This document shows, in pieces, positions 9,685-18,447 of a DNA stretch of 64,000 bases. A model generated the notes under the pieces. That model was given only the letters and a program-made list of their open reading frames with translations. It ran no database searches and had not been told where the DNA came from. Source of the DNA: Streptomyces griseicoloratus (GTDB lineage Bacteria; Actinomycetota; Actinomycetes; Streptomycetales; Streptomycetaceae); assembly GCF_014534645.1 (NCBI RefSeq), contig NZ_JACVQF010000224.1, positions 1 through 64,000 of the forward strand, given 5' to 3'. The translations under genes were made by a program, and so were the position numbers. The first letter of the stretch is position 1; every line of letters starts with the position of its first letter.

Positions 9685-10908
9685 ATGGGATTCCACGTCG
9701 ACTCCGAGGCCGGGACGCTCACCCGCGTGATCCTGCACCGGCCGGATCTCGAGCTCAAAAGGCTCACCCCCAGCAACAAGGACGCCCTTCTCTTCGACGA
9801 CGTGCTGTGGGTGCGCCGGGCGCGCGCCGAGCACGACGGGTTCGCCGACGTGCTGCGCGACCGCGGGGTCGCCGTGCACCTCTTCGGCGACCTGCTCACC
9901 GAGACCCTGGACCTCCCGGAGGCCAGACGGCTCGTCCTGGACCGGGTCTTCGACGAGAAGGAGTACGGAGTGCTGGCCACGGACCACCTCCGGGCCGCCT
10001 TCGAGACCCTGCCCGCCCGCGACCTCGCCGAGGCCCTGGTCGGCGGCATGACCAAGCGGGAGTTCCTGGAAGCGCACCCCGAGCCCATCTCCGTGCGGTT
10101 CCACGCCATGGAGCTGGACGACTTCCTGCTCGGCCCGCTGCCCAACCACCTCTTCACCCGGGACACCTCCGCCTGGATCTACGACGGCGTGTCCATCAAC
10201 GCCATGAGGTGGCCCGCCCGGCAGCGCGAGACCGTCCACTTCGAGGCGATCTACCAGCACCATCCGCTGTTCCGCGACGAGACGTTCCACCTCTGGTCCG
10301 AGGGCCAGGCCGACTACCCCTCCACCATCGAGGGCGGGGACGTGCTCGTCATCGGCAACGGCGCGGTCCTCATCGGCATGAGCGAGCGGACCACCCCCCA
10401 GGCCGTGGAGATGCTCGCGCACAAGCTGTTCGCCGCCGGCTCCGCCCGCACGATCGTGGCCCTCGACATGCCCAAGCGGCGGGCCTTCATGCACCTCGAC
10501 ACCGTGATGACGATGGTCGACGGCGACACCTTCACCCAGTACGCCGGACTCGGCATGCTCCGCTCGTACACCATCGAGCCGGGCGTGGCCGACAAGGAGC
10601 TGAAGGTCACCGACCACCCGCCGGAGCACATGCACCGCGCGATCGCCGCCGCGCTCGGCCTCAGCGAGATCCGCGTCCTGACCGCGACCCAGGACGTCCA
10701 CGCGGCCGAGCGCGAGCAGTGGGACGACGGCTGCAACGTGCTGGCCGTGGAGCCGGGCGTCGTCGTCGCCTACGAACGCAACTCCACCACCAACACCCAC
10801 CTGCGCAAACAGGGCATCGAGGTGATCGAGATCCCGGGCAGCGAGCTGGGCCGGGGCAGGGGCGGGCCGCGCTGCATGAGCTGTCCGGTGGAACGCCAGG
10901 CCGTATAA
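9685..10908 (+). CDS. arcA: Arginine deiminase
   Basis: A 407-residue arginine deiminase that hydrolyses L-arginine to citrulline and ammonia in the cytosol, the first step of the ADI pathway. Family landmarks: [19 protein letters not shown] near residue 25, FTRDTSAWI near 157, IEGGDVLVI near 215, [11 protein letters not shown] near 270 and the catalytic cysteine in [13 protein letters not shown] at the very C terminus. All are present and the length is normal. The ATG has GATGGAGGC upstream. Ornithine carbamoyltransferase follows 68 bases later and a cationic amino acid permease after that, giving an ADI-type locus. No carbamate kinase gene is seen in the window. Confidence 0.96.
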   Translation: MGFHVDSEAGTLTRVILHRPDLELKRLTPSNKDALLFDDVLWVRRARAEHDGFADVLRDRGVAVHLFGDLLTETLDLPEARRLVLDRVFDEKEYGVLATDHLRAAFETLPARDLAEALVGGMTKREFLEAHPEPISVRFHAMELDDFLLGPLPNHLFTRDTSAWIYDGVSINAMRWPARQRETVHFEAIYQHHPLFRDETFHLWSEGQADYPSTIEGGDVLVIGNGAVLIGMSERTTPQAVEMLAHKLFAAGSARTIVALDMPKRRAFMHLDTVMTMVDGDTFTQYAGLGMLRSYTIEPGVADKELKVTDHPPEHMHRAIAAALGLSEIRVLTATQDVHAAEREQWDDGCNVLAVEPGVVVAYERNSTTNTHLRKQGIEVIEIPGSELGRGRGGPRCMSCPVERQAV

Positions 10909-10923
10909 GAATTCATCTTTCCG

Positions 10924-10929
10924 TATACT
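10924..10929 (+). promoter_or_regulatory. Possible -10 element before ornithine carbamoyltransferase
   Basis: TATACT lies in an AT-rich island between arcA and the OTC gene, about 50 bases before the ATG. No good -35 hexamer is found at the expected spacing, so an activator or a different sigma factor would be needed. Two TTCAT motifs flank it (near 10912 and 10938) and could be half sites for an ArgR-like regulator, but the match is weak. Confidence 0.3.
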
Positions 10930-10976
10930 GTTCCAGAGTTCATGTGTCCCGTACCCGCAGATCCCTGGAGCGCCCC

Positions 10977-11984
10977 ATGGCGACAGTCCCGACCGCCCTC
11001 GCCGGCCGCCACTTCCTCAAGGAGCTCGACTTCACCGCGGAGGAGTTCCGCGGGCTGGTCGAGCTGGCCGCGGAGCTGAAGGCCGCCAAGAAGGCCGGGA
11101 CGGAGACGCGGTACCTGCGGGGGAAGAACATCGCGCTGATCTTCGAGAAGACATCGACGCGCACCCGCTGCGCGTTCGAGGTCGCCGCCGCCGACCAGGG
11201 CGCCTCGACGACCTACCTCGACCCGGCCGGCTCGCAGATCGGCCACAAGGAGTCCGTGAAGGACACCGCGCGCGTGCTCGGGCGCATGTTCGACGGGATC
11301 GAGTACCGCGGCGACAGCCAGCAGAAGGTCGAGGAGCTGGCGGCCTTCGCCGGCGTGCCCGTCTACAACGGCCTGACCGACGACTGGCACCCCACCCAGA
11401 TGCTCGCCGACGTGCTCACGATGACCGAGCACAGCACCAAGCCCCTGCACGAGATCACCTTCGCCTACCTCGGCGACGCCCGCTTCAACATGGGCAACTC
11501 CTACCTGGTCACCGGCGCCCTGCTCGGCATGGACGTGCGCATCGTCGCCCCGAAGTCCTACTGGCCGGCCCAGGAGATCATCGACCGGGCCCGGGAGCTC
11601 GCGCGGGGGAGCGGGGCGCGCATCACGCTCACCGAGACCCTGGAGGAGGGCGTGCGCGGCGCCGACTTCGTCGTCACCGACGTCTGGGTCTCCATGGGCG
11701 AGCCCAAGGAGGTCTGGGACGAGCGGATCACCGCCCTCGCCCCGTACGCGGTGACCATGGACGTCCTGCGGGCCACCGGCAACCCCGACGTCAAGTTCAT
11801 GCACTGCCTGCCCGCCTTCCACGACCTGGGCACCGGGGTCGGCCGGCAGATCTTCGACAGTCACGGCCTCACCTCCCTGGAGGTCACGGACGAGGTCTTC
11901 GAGTCCGGGCACTCCGTGGTCTTCGACGAGGCGGAGAACCGTCTGCACACCATCAAGGCCGTGCTCGTCGCCACACTGGCCTGA
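10977..11984 (+). CDS. argF: Ornithine carbamoyltransferase
   Basis: A 335-residue OTCase that interconverts ornithine plus carbamoyl phosphate with citrulline. Motifs: carbamoyl-phosphate loop STRTR in [12 protein letters not shown] near residue 57, [12 protein letters not shown] near 138, and ornithine/catalytic loop HCLPAFHD near 265. The length is normal for a trimeric or dodecameric OTC. Placement just after arginine deiminase suggests the catabolic direction (arcB role), but sequence alone does not separate ArgF from ArcB. The ATG at 10977 is preceded by CTGGAGCGCCCC. A strong hairpin (12007-12035) lies between it and the permease. Confidence 0.95.
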   Translation: MATVPTALAGRHFLKELDFTAEEFRGLVELAAELKAAKKAGTETRYLRGKNIALIFEKTSTRTRCAFEVAAADQGASTTYLDPAGSQIGHKESVKDTARVLGRMFDGIEYRGDSQQKVEELAAFAGVPVYNGLTDDWHPTQMLADVLTMTEHSTKPLHEITFAYLGDARFNMGNSYLVTGALLGMDVRIVAPKSYWPAQEIIDRARELARGSGARITLTETLEEGVRGADFVVTDVWVSMGEPKEVWDERITALAPYAVTMDVLRATGNPDVKFMHCLPAFHDLGTGVGRQIFDSHGLTSLEVTDEVFESGHSVVFDEAENRLHTIKAVLVATLA

Positions 11985-12006
11985 CCAGGACCGTTATCCT
12001 GACCGG

Positions 12007-12035
12007 CGGCACCGGAGCCACCCCTTCCGGTGCCG
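12007..12035 (+). terminator. Hairpin after ornithine carbamoyltransferase
   Basis: Perfect 10-bp inverted repeat CGGCACCGGA / TCCGGTGCCG with a 9-base loop, 22 bases after the stop and 55 bases before the permease ATG. No U-tract. It may terminate or attenuate transcription so that the permease is made at a lower level. Confidence 0.55.
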
Positions 12036-12090
12036 TCGGCCGCGACCACCGTCGCGCCCCCCGCACCACCAGAAACGAGCACCACCCGCA

Positions 12091-13530
12091 ATGCCCGCTT
12101 CCCGCATCAAGTCCCCCCACCTCCTCGTCGCCGAATCCGGCGCGGACCGCGAAGGCCACGGCCTGAAGCGCACCATGGGGCTGTTCCAGCTCGTCTGCTT
12201 CGGCGTCGGCGCGATCGTCGGCACCGGCATCTTCGTCGGTCTGTCCGACTCGGTCGCCGAGGCCGGCCCGGCCGTCGTCGTCTCCTTCGTCCTGGCCGCC
12301 ATCACCTGCGTCTTCACCGCGTTCGCCTTCGCCGAGCTGGGCGGGGCCATCCCGGTCTCCGGATCGTCGTACTCCTTCGCCTACGCCGGACTCGGCGAGA
12401 CCACCGCCTTCCTGGTCGGCTGGTGCCTGCTGCTGGAGTACGGCGTGTCGGTCTCCGCGGTCGCCGTCGGCTGGAGCCAGTACGTCAACGAGCTCCTGGA
12501 CGGCGTGTTCGGCCTCCAGCTGCCGCACGCGCTCTCCGCCGGACCCGGCGACGGGGGAGTGGTCAACCTGCCCGCGGTGATCGTCATCGCCCTGGCCTGC
12601 GTCCTGCTGGTGCGCGGGGTGCGGGAGAGCGCCCGGGCCACCGCCGCGATGGCCGTCCTCAAGCTGGCCGTCCTCGTCGCCTTCTGCGCCATCGGCTTCA
12701 CCGCCTTCAAGGACGGGAACCTGAGCCCGTTCTCCCCGGCGGGCCTCGGTGGCATCGGCGCCGGCACCACGGCCGCCTTCTTCTCGTACATCGGCTTCGA
12801 CGCGATCACCACGGCCGGCGAGGAGGCCAAGAACCCGCGCCGCGACATCCCGGTCGCCATCCTGGTCTGCATCGGCCTGGTCACCCTGCTGTACTGCGCG
12901 GTCGCCCTGGCCGCGATCGGCGCGCTCGGCGGCGACGAGGTCGGCGAGCGGCCCGCCGCGCTGTCGTACGTGGTCAACGAGGTGACCGGCTCCACGGTCG
13001 GCGGCGCCGTCGTCGCCTTCGGCGCGGTCGTCGCGATCGCCTCGGTGGTCCTCGCCGTGATGTACGGCCAGACCCGGATCCTGCTGTCCATGTCCCGCGA
13101 CGGCCTCGTCCCACGCGTGTTCGAGAAGGTCTCGCCGCGGACGGCCACGCCCGTCGCCGGCACGCTGATCGTGGGCGTCGTCTTCGCGCTCCCGGCGGCC
13201 TTCGCGTCGCTGGACGCCGTGGTCAACCTGTGCACCATCGGCACGCTGGCCACCATGGCCGCCGTCAACATCGCGGTGATCGCGCTGCGCCGCCGCGAGC
13301 CGGGCCTCGCCCGCACCTTCCGGGTGCCCCTGTACCCGGTGACCCCCCTGCTGGGCGTCGGCTTCTGCCTCTACCTGATGTACGAGACCGGCCGGGCGAC
13401 CTGGATCCAGTTCGCGGTGTTCCTGGCGGTGGGGCTGCTGGTGTACCTGGCCTACGGGCGCCGGAACTCCCGGCTGGCCCGGACCGGCGTCACGCCGGAC
13501 GCCGCTGAGCGGGTACCGCAGGCAGTCTGA
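12091..13530 (+). CDS. APC-superfamily cationic amino acid permease
   Basis: A 479-residue integral membrane transporter with about 12 helices, of the amino acid-polyamine-organocation superfamily, CAT-like group. Blocks include LFQLVCFGVGAIVGTGIFVG near residue 33, IPVSGSSYSFAYAGLGE near 90, and FSYIGFDAITTAGEEAKNP near 232. Its position after arcA and argF suggests uptake of arginine or arginine/ornithine exchange; that is inferred from context. The last 41 bases overlap the 3' end of the convergent ATP-binding protein gene, so the two antisense tails could affect each other. Confidence 0.85.
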   Translation: MPASRIKSPHLLVAESGADREGHGLKRTMGLFQLVCFGVGAIVGTGIFVGLSDSVAEAGPAVVVSFVLAAITCVFTAFAFAELGGAIPVSGSSYSFAYAGLGETTAFLVGWCLLLEYGVSVSAVAVGWSQYVNELLDGVFGLQLPHALSAGPGDGGVVNLPAVIVIALACVLLVRGVRESARATAAMAVLKLAVLVAFCAIGFTAFKDGNLSPFSPAGLGGIGAGTTAAFFSYIGFDAITTAGEEAKNPRRDIPVAILVCIGLVTLLYCAVALAAIGALGGDEVGERPAALSYVVNEVTGSTVGGAVVAFGAVVAIASVVLAVMYGQTRILLSMSRDGLVPRVFEKVSPRTATPVAGTLIVGVVFALPAAFASLDAVVNLCTIGTLATMAAVNIAVIALRRREPGLARTFRVPLYPVTPLLGVGFCLYLMYETGRATWIQFAVFLAVGLLVYLAYGRRNSRLARTGVTPDAAERVPQAV

Positions 13531-14080
13531 ACCAGACCGCCTTGCCGGAGCCGGTGGGGCGGTGACCGCAGGACGAGCTCAGGGCGCGGATCAGCAGCAG
13601 GCCGCGCCCTCCCTCCTGCCAGAGGTCGGGCTCGGTGCGCGTCGGACGGGTCAGATCCCCGGGCGGCGCCGGGTCCGGATCGTGCACCTCGACCTGGCAG
13701 CCGGTCGGCCGCACCTCCACCACCAGCTCTATCGGGGCGTCGCCGGAGGTGTGCTCGACGGCGTTGGCGACCAGTTCCGCCGTCAGGAGCTCCGCGGTGT
13801 CGCAGTCGGCCGCGTGCTCCAGCTCGGCCAGCGCCGTACGGACCAGGGCACGGGCCACCGGCACGGCCGCGGCGGTGTGCGGCAGTGCGATGCGCCAGGA
13901 AGCGGGGGCTTGTGAGCGATCGTGCACGGCTTGTCCGTTCGTGGAGCAGGGCTGTCCTGTCCTGCTTTCAACTTTATGAATGGTACGGCGCCGCCCGGCA
14001 GAGCCCTTCGACGGGCACCGCGCGGGACCTTCGGCCCCGCCACTCAGGTGGCCTACCCGGGTGAACGGCTGCCCTTGCAT
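13490..14080 (-). CDS. ATP-binding protein of the RsbW/SpoIIAB (HATPase_c_2) type
   Basis: A 196-residue protein with a GHKL ATPase domain like anti-sigma factor kinases. Visible are the N-box ELLTAELVANAVEHTSG, G1-like VEVHDPDPAPP and G2-like EGGRGLLLIRALS. The ATG at 14080 has GGGAGAAAGG directly upstream. A shorter GTG start at 13927 would begin VHDRSQAPASWRIALPH, nearer the conserved domain, but lacks a ribosome site, so the longer form is preferred with reservation. Streptomyces has dozens of these proteins, many paired with SpoIIE phosphatases or anti-anti-sigma factors. No partner lies nearby, so its target is unknown. Confidence 0.75.
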   Translation of the reverse strand: MQGQPFTRVGHLSGGAEGPARCPSKGSAGRRRTIHKVESRTGQPCSTNGQAVHDRSQAPASWRIALPHTAAAVPVARALVRTALAELEHAADCDTAELLTAELVANAVEHTSGDAPIELVVEVRPTGCQVEVHDPDPAPPGDLTRPTRTEPDLWQEGGRGLLLIRALSSSCGHRPTGSGKAVWFRLPAVPAQRRPA

Positions 14081-14115
14081 CCTTTCTCCCGCCGTTACGG
14101 CCTCATCGGGATCCG

Positions 14116-14129
14116 GTGACGGATGTCAC
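14116..14129. promoter_or_regulatory. Palindrome GTGAC-N4-GTCAC, upstream copy
   Basis: GTGACGGATGTCAC, a perfect inverted repeat in the divergent spacer between the ATP-binding protein gene and the crotonase gene, 65 bases (about six helical turns) before a second copy at 14181. The pattern fits a dimeric repressor. It also fits the S. coelicolor Crp pattern GTG-N6-G-N-CAC as I recall it. Confidence 0.55.
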
Positions 14130-14180
14130 GGAAGCCGATCGTCCGGTACTTCCCGCGGCACGGCCCGCTATCGCGTACTC

Positions 14181-14194
14181 GTGACGACAGTCAC
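14181..14194. promoter_or_regulatory. Palindrome GTGAC-N4-GTCAC overlapping the crotonase promoter
   Basis: GTGACGACAGTCAC with GATACC 16 bases after the GTGACG, suggesting -35 and -10 boxes with the operator over the -35. The same arrangement recurs at 20961, which joins the two halves of the aromatic cluster into one probable regulon. Candidate binders are the PaaX-type protein encoded at 18448-19278 or Crp. Confidence 0.6.
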
Positions 14195-14250
14195 AGACTG
14201 GTGATACCTTCGAGAGGCAGCGCTCAGTGAGCCCCGGGAGGCCGCCCGTC

Positions 14251-15078
14251 ATGAGTCCCTTCACCGGCTCCGCCGCCCGCACCCCCGACTGGCGGCACCT
14301 GCGCGTCGACCTCGCCGACGGCGTCGCCACCGTCACCCTCGCCCGCCCCGACAGGCTCAACGCGCTGACCTTCGGCGCCTACGCCGACCTGCGCGACCTG
14401 CTCGCCGAGCTGTCCCGGGAACGGTCCGTACGGGCCCTGGTGCTGGCCGGCGAGGGGCGCGGCTTCTGCTCCGGCGGCGACGTCGAGGAGATCATCGGCG
14501 CGACCCTGTCCATGGACACCGCCCAGCTGCTGGACTTCAACCGGATGACCGGACAGGTCGTGCGGGCCGTGCGGGAGTGCCCCTTCCCGGTGATCGCCGC
14601 GATCCACGGCGTCGCGGCGGGCGCCGGGGCGGTCCTCGCGCTGGCCGCCGACTTCCGGGTCGCCGACCCCTCCGCCCGCTTCGCCTTCCTGTTCACCCGG
14701 GTCGGCCTGTCCGGCGGCGACATGGGCGCCGCCTACCTGCTGCCCCGGGTCGTCGGCCTCGGCCACGCCACCCGGCTGCTGATGCTCGGCGAGCCGGTGC
14801 GGGCGCCCGAGGCCGAGCGGATCGGCCTGATCAGCGAGCTGACCGACGAGGGCCGCGCCGACGAGGCCGCCCGGGCACTCGCCCGCCGCCTGGCCGACGG
14901 CCCGGCACTGGCACACGCCCAGACCAAGGCCCTCCTGACGGCGGAGCTGGACATGCCGCTGGCCGCCGCCGTGGAGCTGGACGCCTCGACCCAGGCCCTG
15001 CTCATGAATAGCGAGGACTACGCCGAGTTCCACGCTGCCTTCACGGAGAAGCGCCCTCCGAAATGGCAGGGACGGTGA
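14251..15078 (+). CDS. Enoyl-CoA hydratase/isomerase (crotonase) family protein
   Basis: A 275-residue crotonase-fold enzyme. Oxyanion-hole segments are visible: GEGRGFCSGGDVEE near residue 70 and HGVAAGAGAVLALAADFRVA near 118. The stretch FTRVGLSGGDMGAAYLLPR near 150 carries the usual position of the catalytic acid but with Asp in place of the typical Glu pair, so it need not be a simple hydratase. The ATG at 14251 has GGGAGG at good spacing. It is followed at once by the FAD/OYE fusion gene, and its promoter carries the GTGAC palindromes. Probably hydrates or opens a ring-derived acyl-CoA in an aromatic pathway. Confidence 0.88.
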   Translation: MSPFTGSAARTPDWRHLRVDLADGVATVTLARPDRLNALTFGAYADLRDLLAELSRERSVRALVLAGEGRGFCSGGDVEEIIGATLSMDTAQLLDFNRMTGQVVRAVRECPFPVIAAIHGVAAGAGAVLALAADFRVADPSARFAFLFTRVGLSGGDMGAAYLLPRVVGLGHATRLLMLGEPVRAPEAERIGLISELTDEGRADEAARALARRLADGPALAHAQTKALLTAELDMPLAAAVELDASTQALLMNSEDYAEFHAAFTEKRPPKWQGR

Positions 15079-15080
15079 GC

Positions 15081-17450
15081 ATGCCGACCGAAGGGGCGCG
15101 GGGCCGTGTCGATGTGCGGCTCCGCCGCGGGGCGCGAGCGACCACGACGCGCCCGCAGCCGCAGGACAGAACCGGCCACCCCCTACGCGCAGCGATCGTC
15201 GGCGGAGGCCCCGGCGGCCTCTACACCGCCGCCCTCCTCAAACGCCTCGACCCAGCCCGAGAGATCACCGTCTGGGAACGCAACGCCCCCGACGACACCT
15301 TCGGCTTCGGCGTCGTCCTCTCCGACGAAACCCTCGGCGGCATCGAACACGCCGACCCGGTCGTCTACGAAGCCCTCCGGCAGCACTTCGTCCGCTGGGA
15401 CGACATCGACATCGTCCACCGAGGGACCCGCCACACCTCCGGAGGGCACGGCTTCGCCGCCCTCGGCCGCCGCCGGCTCCTGCAGATCCTGCACGAGCGC
15501 TGCCGCTCCCTCGGTGTCCGCCTGCGCTTTCGCACCGAGGCCCCGGACCCCGCCCGGCTCGCGGAGACCCACGATCTCGTCGTCGCCGCCGACGGCGTGC
15601 ACAGCACCACCCGCGACGCCTACGCCGACGTGTTCCGGCCCCGGATCACCGGCCACCGCTGCCGGTACATCTGGCTGGCCGCCGACTTCGCCTTCGACGC
15701 CTTCCGCTTCGAGATCGCCGAGACCGAGCACGGCGTGATGCAACTGCACGGCTACCCCTACGCGGCCGACGCGTCCACCGTCATCGTCGAGATGCGCGAG
15801 GAGGTCTGGCGGGCGGCCGGATTCGACGGGGCGGACGAGCAGGAGTCGGTCGAGCGCTGCGCCAAGATCTTCGCCGACGCCCTCGGCGGCCGGCCGCTGC
15901 GCTCCAACAGGTCCGCGTGGACCACCTTCCGCACGGTGGTCAACGAACGCTGGTCGCACGGCAACGTCGTCCTCCTCGGCGACGCCGCCCACACCGCGCA
16001 CTTCTCCATCGGCTCCGGCACCAAGCTCGCCGTCGAGGACGCGGTCGCGCTCGCCGCCTGCCTGGAGGAGCGCCCCTCGGTCGAGGAGGCCCTGACCGCC
16101 TACGAGGAGGAGCGGCGCCCCGTCGTCGCCTCCACCCAGCGCGCGGCCCGCGCCAGCCTGGAGTGGTTCGAGGACCTGCCCCGGTACCTCGGCCGGCCGC
16201 CCCGCCAGTTCGCCTTCGACCTCCTCACCCGCAGCCGCCGCGTCACCCACGGCAACCTGCGGCTGCGCGACGCCCGCTTCACCGAGTCCGTCGAACGCGA
16301 GTTCGGCTGCCCGCCCGGCACGCCCCCGATGTTCACCCCGTTCCGGCTGCGCGGCCTGACCCTGCGCAACCGGGTCGTCGTCTCCCCGATGGACATGTAC
16401 TCCGCCACCGACGGCGTCCCCGGCGACTTCCACCTGGTCCACCTCGGGGCCAGGGCCCTCGGCGGCGCCGGGCTGGTGATGACCGAGATGGTGTGCGTCA
16501 GCGAGCAGGGCCGCATCACCCCCGGCTGCGCCGGGCTGTACACCGGCCGGCAGGCGGACGCCTGGCGCCGGATCACCGGCTTCGTGCACGAGCACTCACC
16601 CGGCACCGCGATCGGCGTGCAACTCGGCCACAGCGGGCGCAAGGGCTCCACCAGGCTGATGTGGGAGGGCATGGACGAGCCCCTGCCGGACGGCAACTGG
16701 CCGCTGGTGGCCGCCTCCCCGCTGCCGTACAAGCCGCACGGCCAGATCCCGCGGGAGCTCTCGCGCGCCGAGCTCACCGACATCCGCGAGCAGTTCGCGT
16801 CCGCCGCCCGGCGGGCCGCCCGGGCCGGTTTCGACCTGCTGGAACTGCACTGTGCCCACGGGTACCTGCTCTCCGGCTTCCTGTCCCCGCTCACCAACCA
16901 CCGCACCGACGCCTACGGCGGCTCCCTGGAGAAGCGGCTCCGCTTCCCGCTGGAGGTCTTCGACGCCGTGCGGGACGTGTGGCCCGAGGAGCGGCCGATG
17001 ACGGTGCGCATCTCCGCCACCGACTGGGCCGAGGGCGGGACGAGCGCCGAGGACGCGGTGGAGATCGCCCGCGCCTTCGCCGCGCACGGCGCCGACGCGA
17101 TCGACGTCTCCACGGGGCAGGTCGTCGACGGCGAGCGGCCGGAGTTCGGGCGGTCGTACCAGACGCCGTTCGCGGACCGGATCCGGCACGAGGCGCAGGT
17201 CCCGGTGATCGCCGTCGGCGCGATCTCCTCCTGGGAGGACGTCAACTCACTGATCCTGGCCGGACGCGCCGACCTGTGCGCCCTGGCCCGCCCCCACCTG
17301 TACGACCCGCACTGGACGCTGCACGCGGCGGCCGAGCAGGGCTACGACGGTCCGGGCACCGCCTGGCCGGCCCCCTACCGGGCGGGCAGCCGGCCGCCGC
17401 GCACCGGACGCACCGACGCGCCCAAGCCCCGGCTCTCGCCGAGCGGCTGA
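15081..17450 (+). CDS. Bifunctional aryl-CoA monooxygenase/reductase (FAD hydroxylase fused to Old Yellow Enzyme)
   Basis: A 789-residue fusion. Residues about 35-400 form a class A flavin monooxygenase: dinucleotide fold VGGGPGGLYTAALL near 38, DG motif VVAADGVHSTTRD near 170, and GD motif LLGDAAHTAHFSIGSG near 296. From about 415 an Old Yellow Enzyme barrel follows: LRNRVVVSPMDMYS, QLGHSGRKGS and HCAHGYLLSGFLSPL. This is the architecture of 2-aminobenzoyl-CoA monooxygenase/reductase of Azoarcus and of proteins annotated salicylyl-CoA 5-hydroxylase/oxidoreductase. It hydroxylates and, in the former, reduces the ring of an aryl-CoA using O2 and NAD(P)H. The start is uncertain: 15081 chosen, 15063 possible. 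Both domains look intact. Confidence 0.9.
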   Translation: MPTEGARGRVDVRLRRGARATTTRPQPQDRTGHPLRAAIVGGGPGGLYTAALLKRLDPAREITVWERNAPDDTFGFGVVLSDETLGGIEHADPVVYEALRQHFVRWDDIDIVHRGTRHTSGGHGFAALGRRRLLQILHERCRSLGVRLRFRTEAPDPARLAETHDLVVAADGVHSTTRDAYADVFRPRITGHRCRYIWLAADFAFDAFRFEIAETEHGVMQLHGYPYAADASTVIVEMREEVWRAAGFDGADEQESVERCAKIFADALGGRPLRSNRSAWTTFRTVVNERWSHGNVVLLGDAAHTAHFSIGSGTKLAVEDAVALAACLEERPSVEEALTAYEEERRPVVASTQRAARASLEWFEDLPRYLGRPPRQFAFDLLTRSRRVTHGNLRLRDARFTESVEREFGCPPGTPPMFTPFRLRGLTLRNRVVVSPMDMYSATDGVPGDFHLVHLGARALGGAGLVMTEMVCVSEQGRITPGCAGLYTGRQADAWRRITGFVHEHSPGTAIGVQLGHSGRKGSTRLMWEGMDEPLPDGNWPLVAASPLPYKPHGQIPRELSRAELTDIREQFASAARRAARAGFDLLELHCAHGYLLSGFLSPLTNHRTDAYGGSLEKRLRFPLEVFDAVRDVWPEERPMTVRISATDWAEGGTSAEDAVEIARAFAAHGADAIDVSTGQVVDGERPEFGRSYQTPFADRIRHEAQVPVIAVGAISSWEDVNSLILAGRADLCALARPHLYDPHWTLHAAAEQGYDGPGTAWPAPYRAGSRPPRTGRTDAPKPRLSPSG

Positions 17451-17457
17451 CGGCCCC

Positions 17458-18351
17458 TCAGATGCCGGTGTAGCCCCACGCCTCGCACATCGGACGCAGC
17501 GGCTCGGCGATCTCGTCGTCCGCCGGCAGCGCGCGCCCGGGCTGCACCGTGCCGGTGCGGATGTTGTCCCGCCAGTCGCCGAGCCCTCTGACCAGGTCGG
17601 CCCCGCTCTTCTTGCCGTAGTCGAGCATGGCCGGCTCGTACTCGACGCCGAGGTACGCACACAGCCGGCGCATCTCCCGCCCCGGGTCGGCGGTGATGTC
17701 CTCGTAGCGCACGGTGCACGCCCCGGTCGCGGCCGTGCGGACCTTCTCGACGGCCGTCATGTACCGCAGCACGTCGGTGACGGCCTTGTCGTACGGCCGC
17801 TTGACGGGGTCGCTCTCGTGCCAGGAGCGGGCGATCGACTCCGGGTGGCGCAGCAGCAGCACGAACCGCGCGTCGGGCCAGCAGTCCCTGATCCGCTGGT
17901 ACATGAAGGCGTTGGCCGGCGTCTTCTCGACGATGAAGTCCTTGCCGGACTTCACCAGTTCCCGGTGCATGACACGGTCCCACAGCAGGTGCTCCAGGTC
18001 GCCGCGCTTCAGCCCGAGCGCGCCCATGGCCCGCTCGGAGTGCCAGTTGTTGCAGGTGACGTCCATCCGGCCGAGGTGCAGCTCGTGCAGGGTGTGCAGC
18101 CGCGAGTGGGCGCCCAGCATCATGCGCAGCAGTGTCGAACCGGACCTGATCGAGGAGATGATGAAGACCGGCTGCCGCAGCAACCGGTCGGTCGGCAGCT
18201 CCTCGGCCGACGGACACCGGTACAGGGCCGCGGCCCGCTCCGCGGGTTCCGGGGCGGCCGCGGCCTTCGGCTTCGCCGCCCGGGGAGCCCGCCGCACCTG
18301 GAGGCCGGTGGTGACGGTGAGGGCCCGGTTCAAGCTACGCATGAGACTCAT
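17458..18351 (-). CDS. Sulfotransferase family protein
   Basis: A 297-residue PAPS-dependent sulfotransferase-type protein. The 5'-phosphosulfate loop is IISSIRSGSTLLRMML near residue 65, and the 3'-phosphate binding strand-helix is VLLLRHPESIARSWHES near 168. A basic, alanine-rich N-terminal tail of about 40 residues precedes the domain and could be unstructured. It converges on the monooxygenase gene, ending 7 bases from its stop, and is followed upstream by the PaaX-type regulator on the same strand. No aromatic-CoA pathway I know uses a sulfotransferase, so it is probably a passenger; the acceptor is unknown. Confidence 0.85.
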   Translation of the reverse strand: MSLMRSLNRALTVTTGLQVRRAPRAAKPKAAAAPEPAERAAALYRCPSAEELPTDRLLRQPVFIISSIRSGSTLLRMMLGAHSRLHTLHELHLGRMDVTCNNWHSERAMGALGLKRGDLEHLLWDRVMHRELVKSGKDFIVEKTPANAFMYQRIRDCWPDARFVLLLRHPESIARSWHESDPVKRPYDKAVTDVLRYMTAVEKVRTAATGACTVRYEDITADPGREMRRLCAYLGVEYEPAMLDYGKKSGADLVRGLGDWRDNIRTGTVQPGRALPADDEIAEPLRPMCEAWGYTGI

Positions 18352-18447
18352 GCGTCAGGACGCTAGGCACGGAACCTGAGAAGACGGTCTGAAGAGGCTG
18401 AGGGTTCCCTTATCGCACGCACATGTGATGCGGGACACGTCCGTACC

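Noticed and set aside
7858-10908. Very long plus-strand open frame of about 1000 codons spanning the antiporter and arcA
   Set aside because: Only its last 407 codons, from 9685, match a family (arginine deiminase). The upstream part is antisense to the antiporter gene and is low-complexity Arg/Gln/His-rich, typical of GC-rich shadow frames.
13925-13927. GTG start for the RsbW-like protein
   Set aside because: No ribosome site upstream, whereas ATG 14080 has GGGAGAAAGG. Kept only as an alternative.
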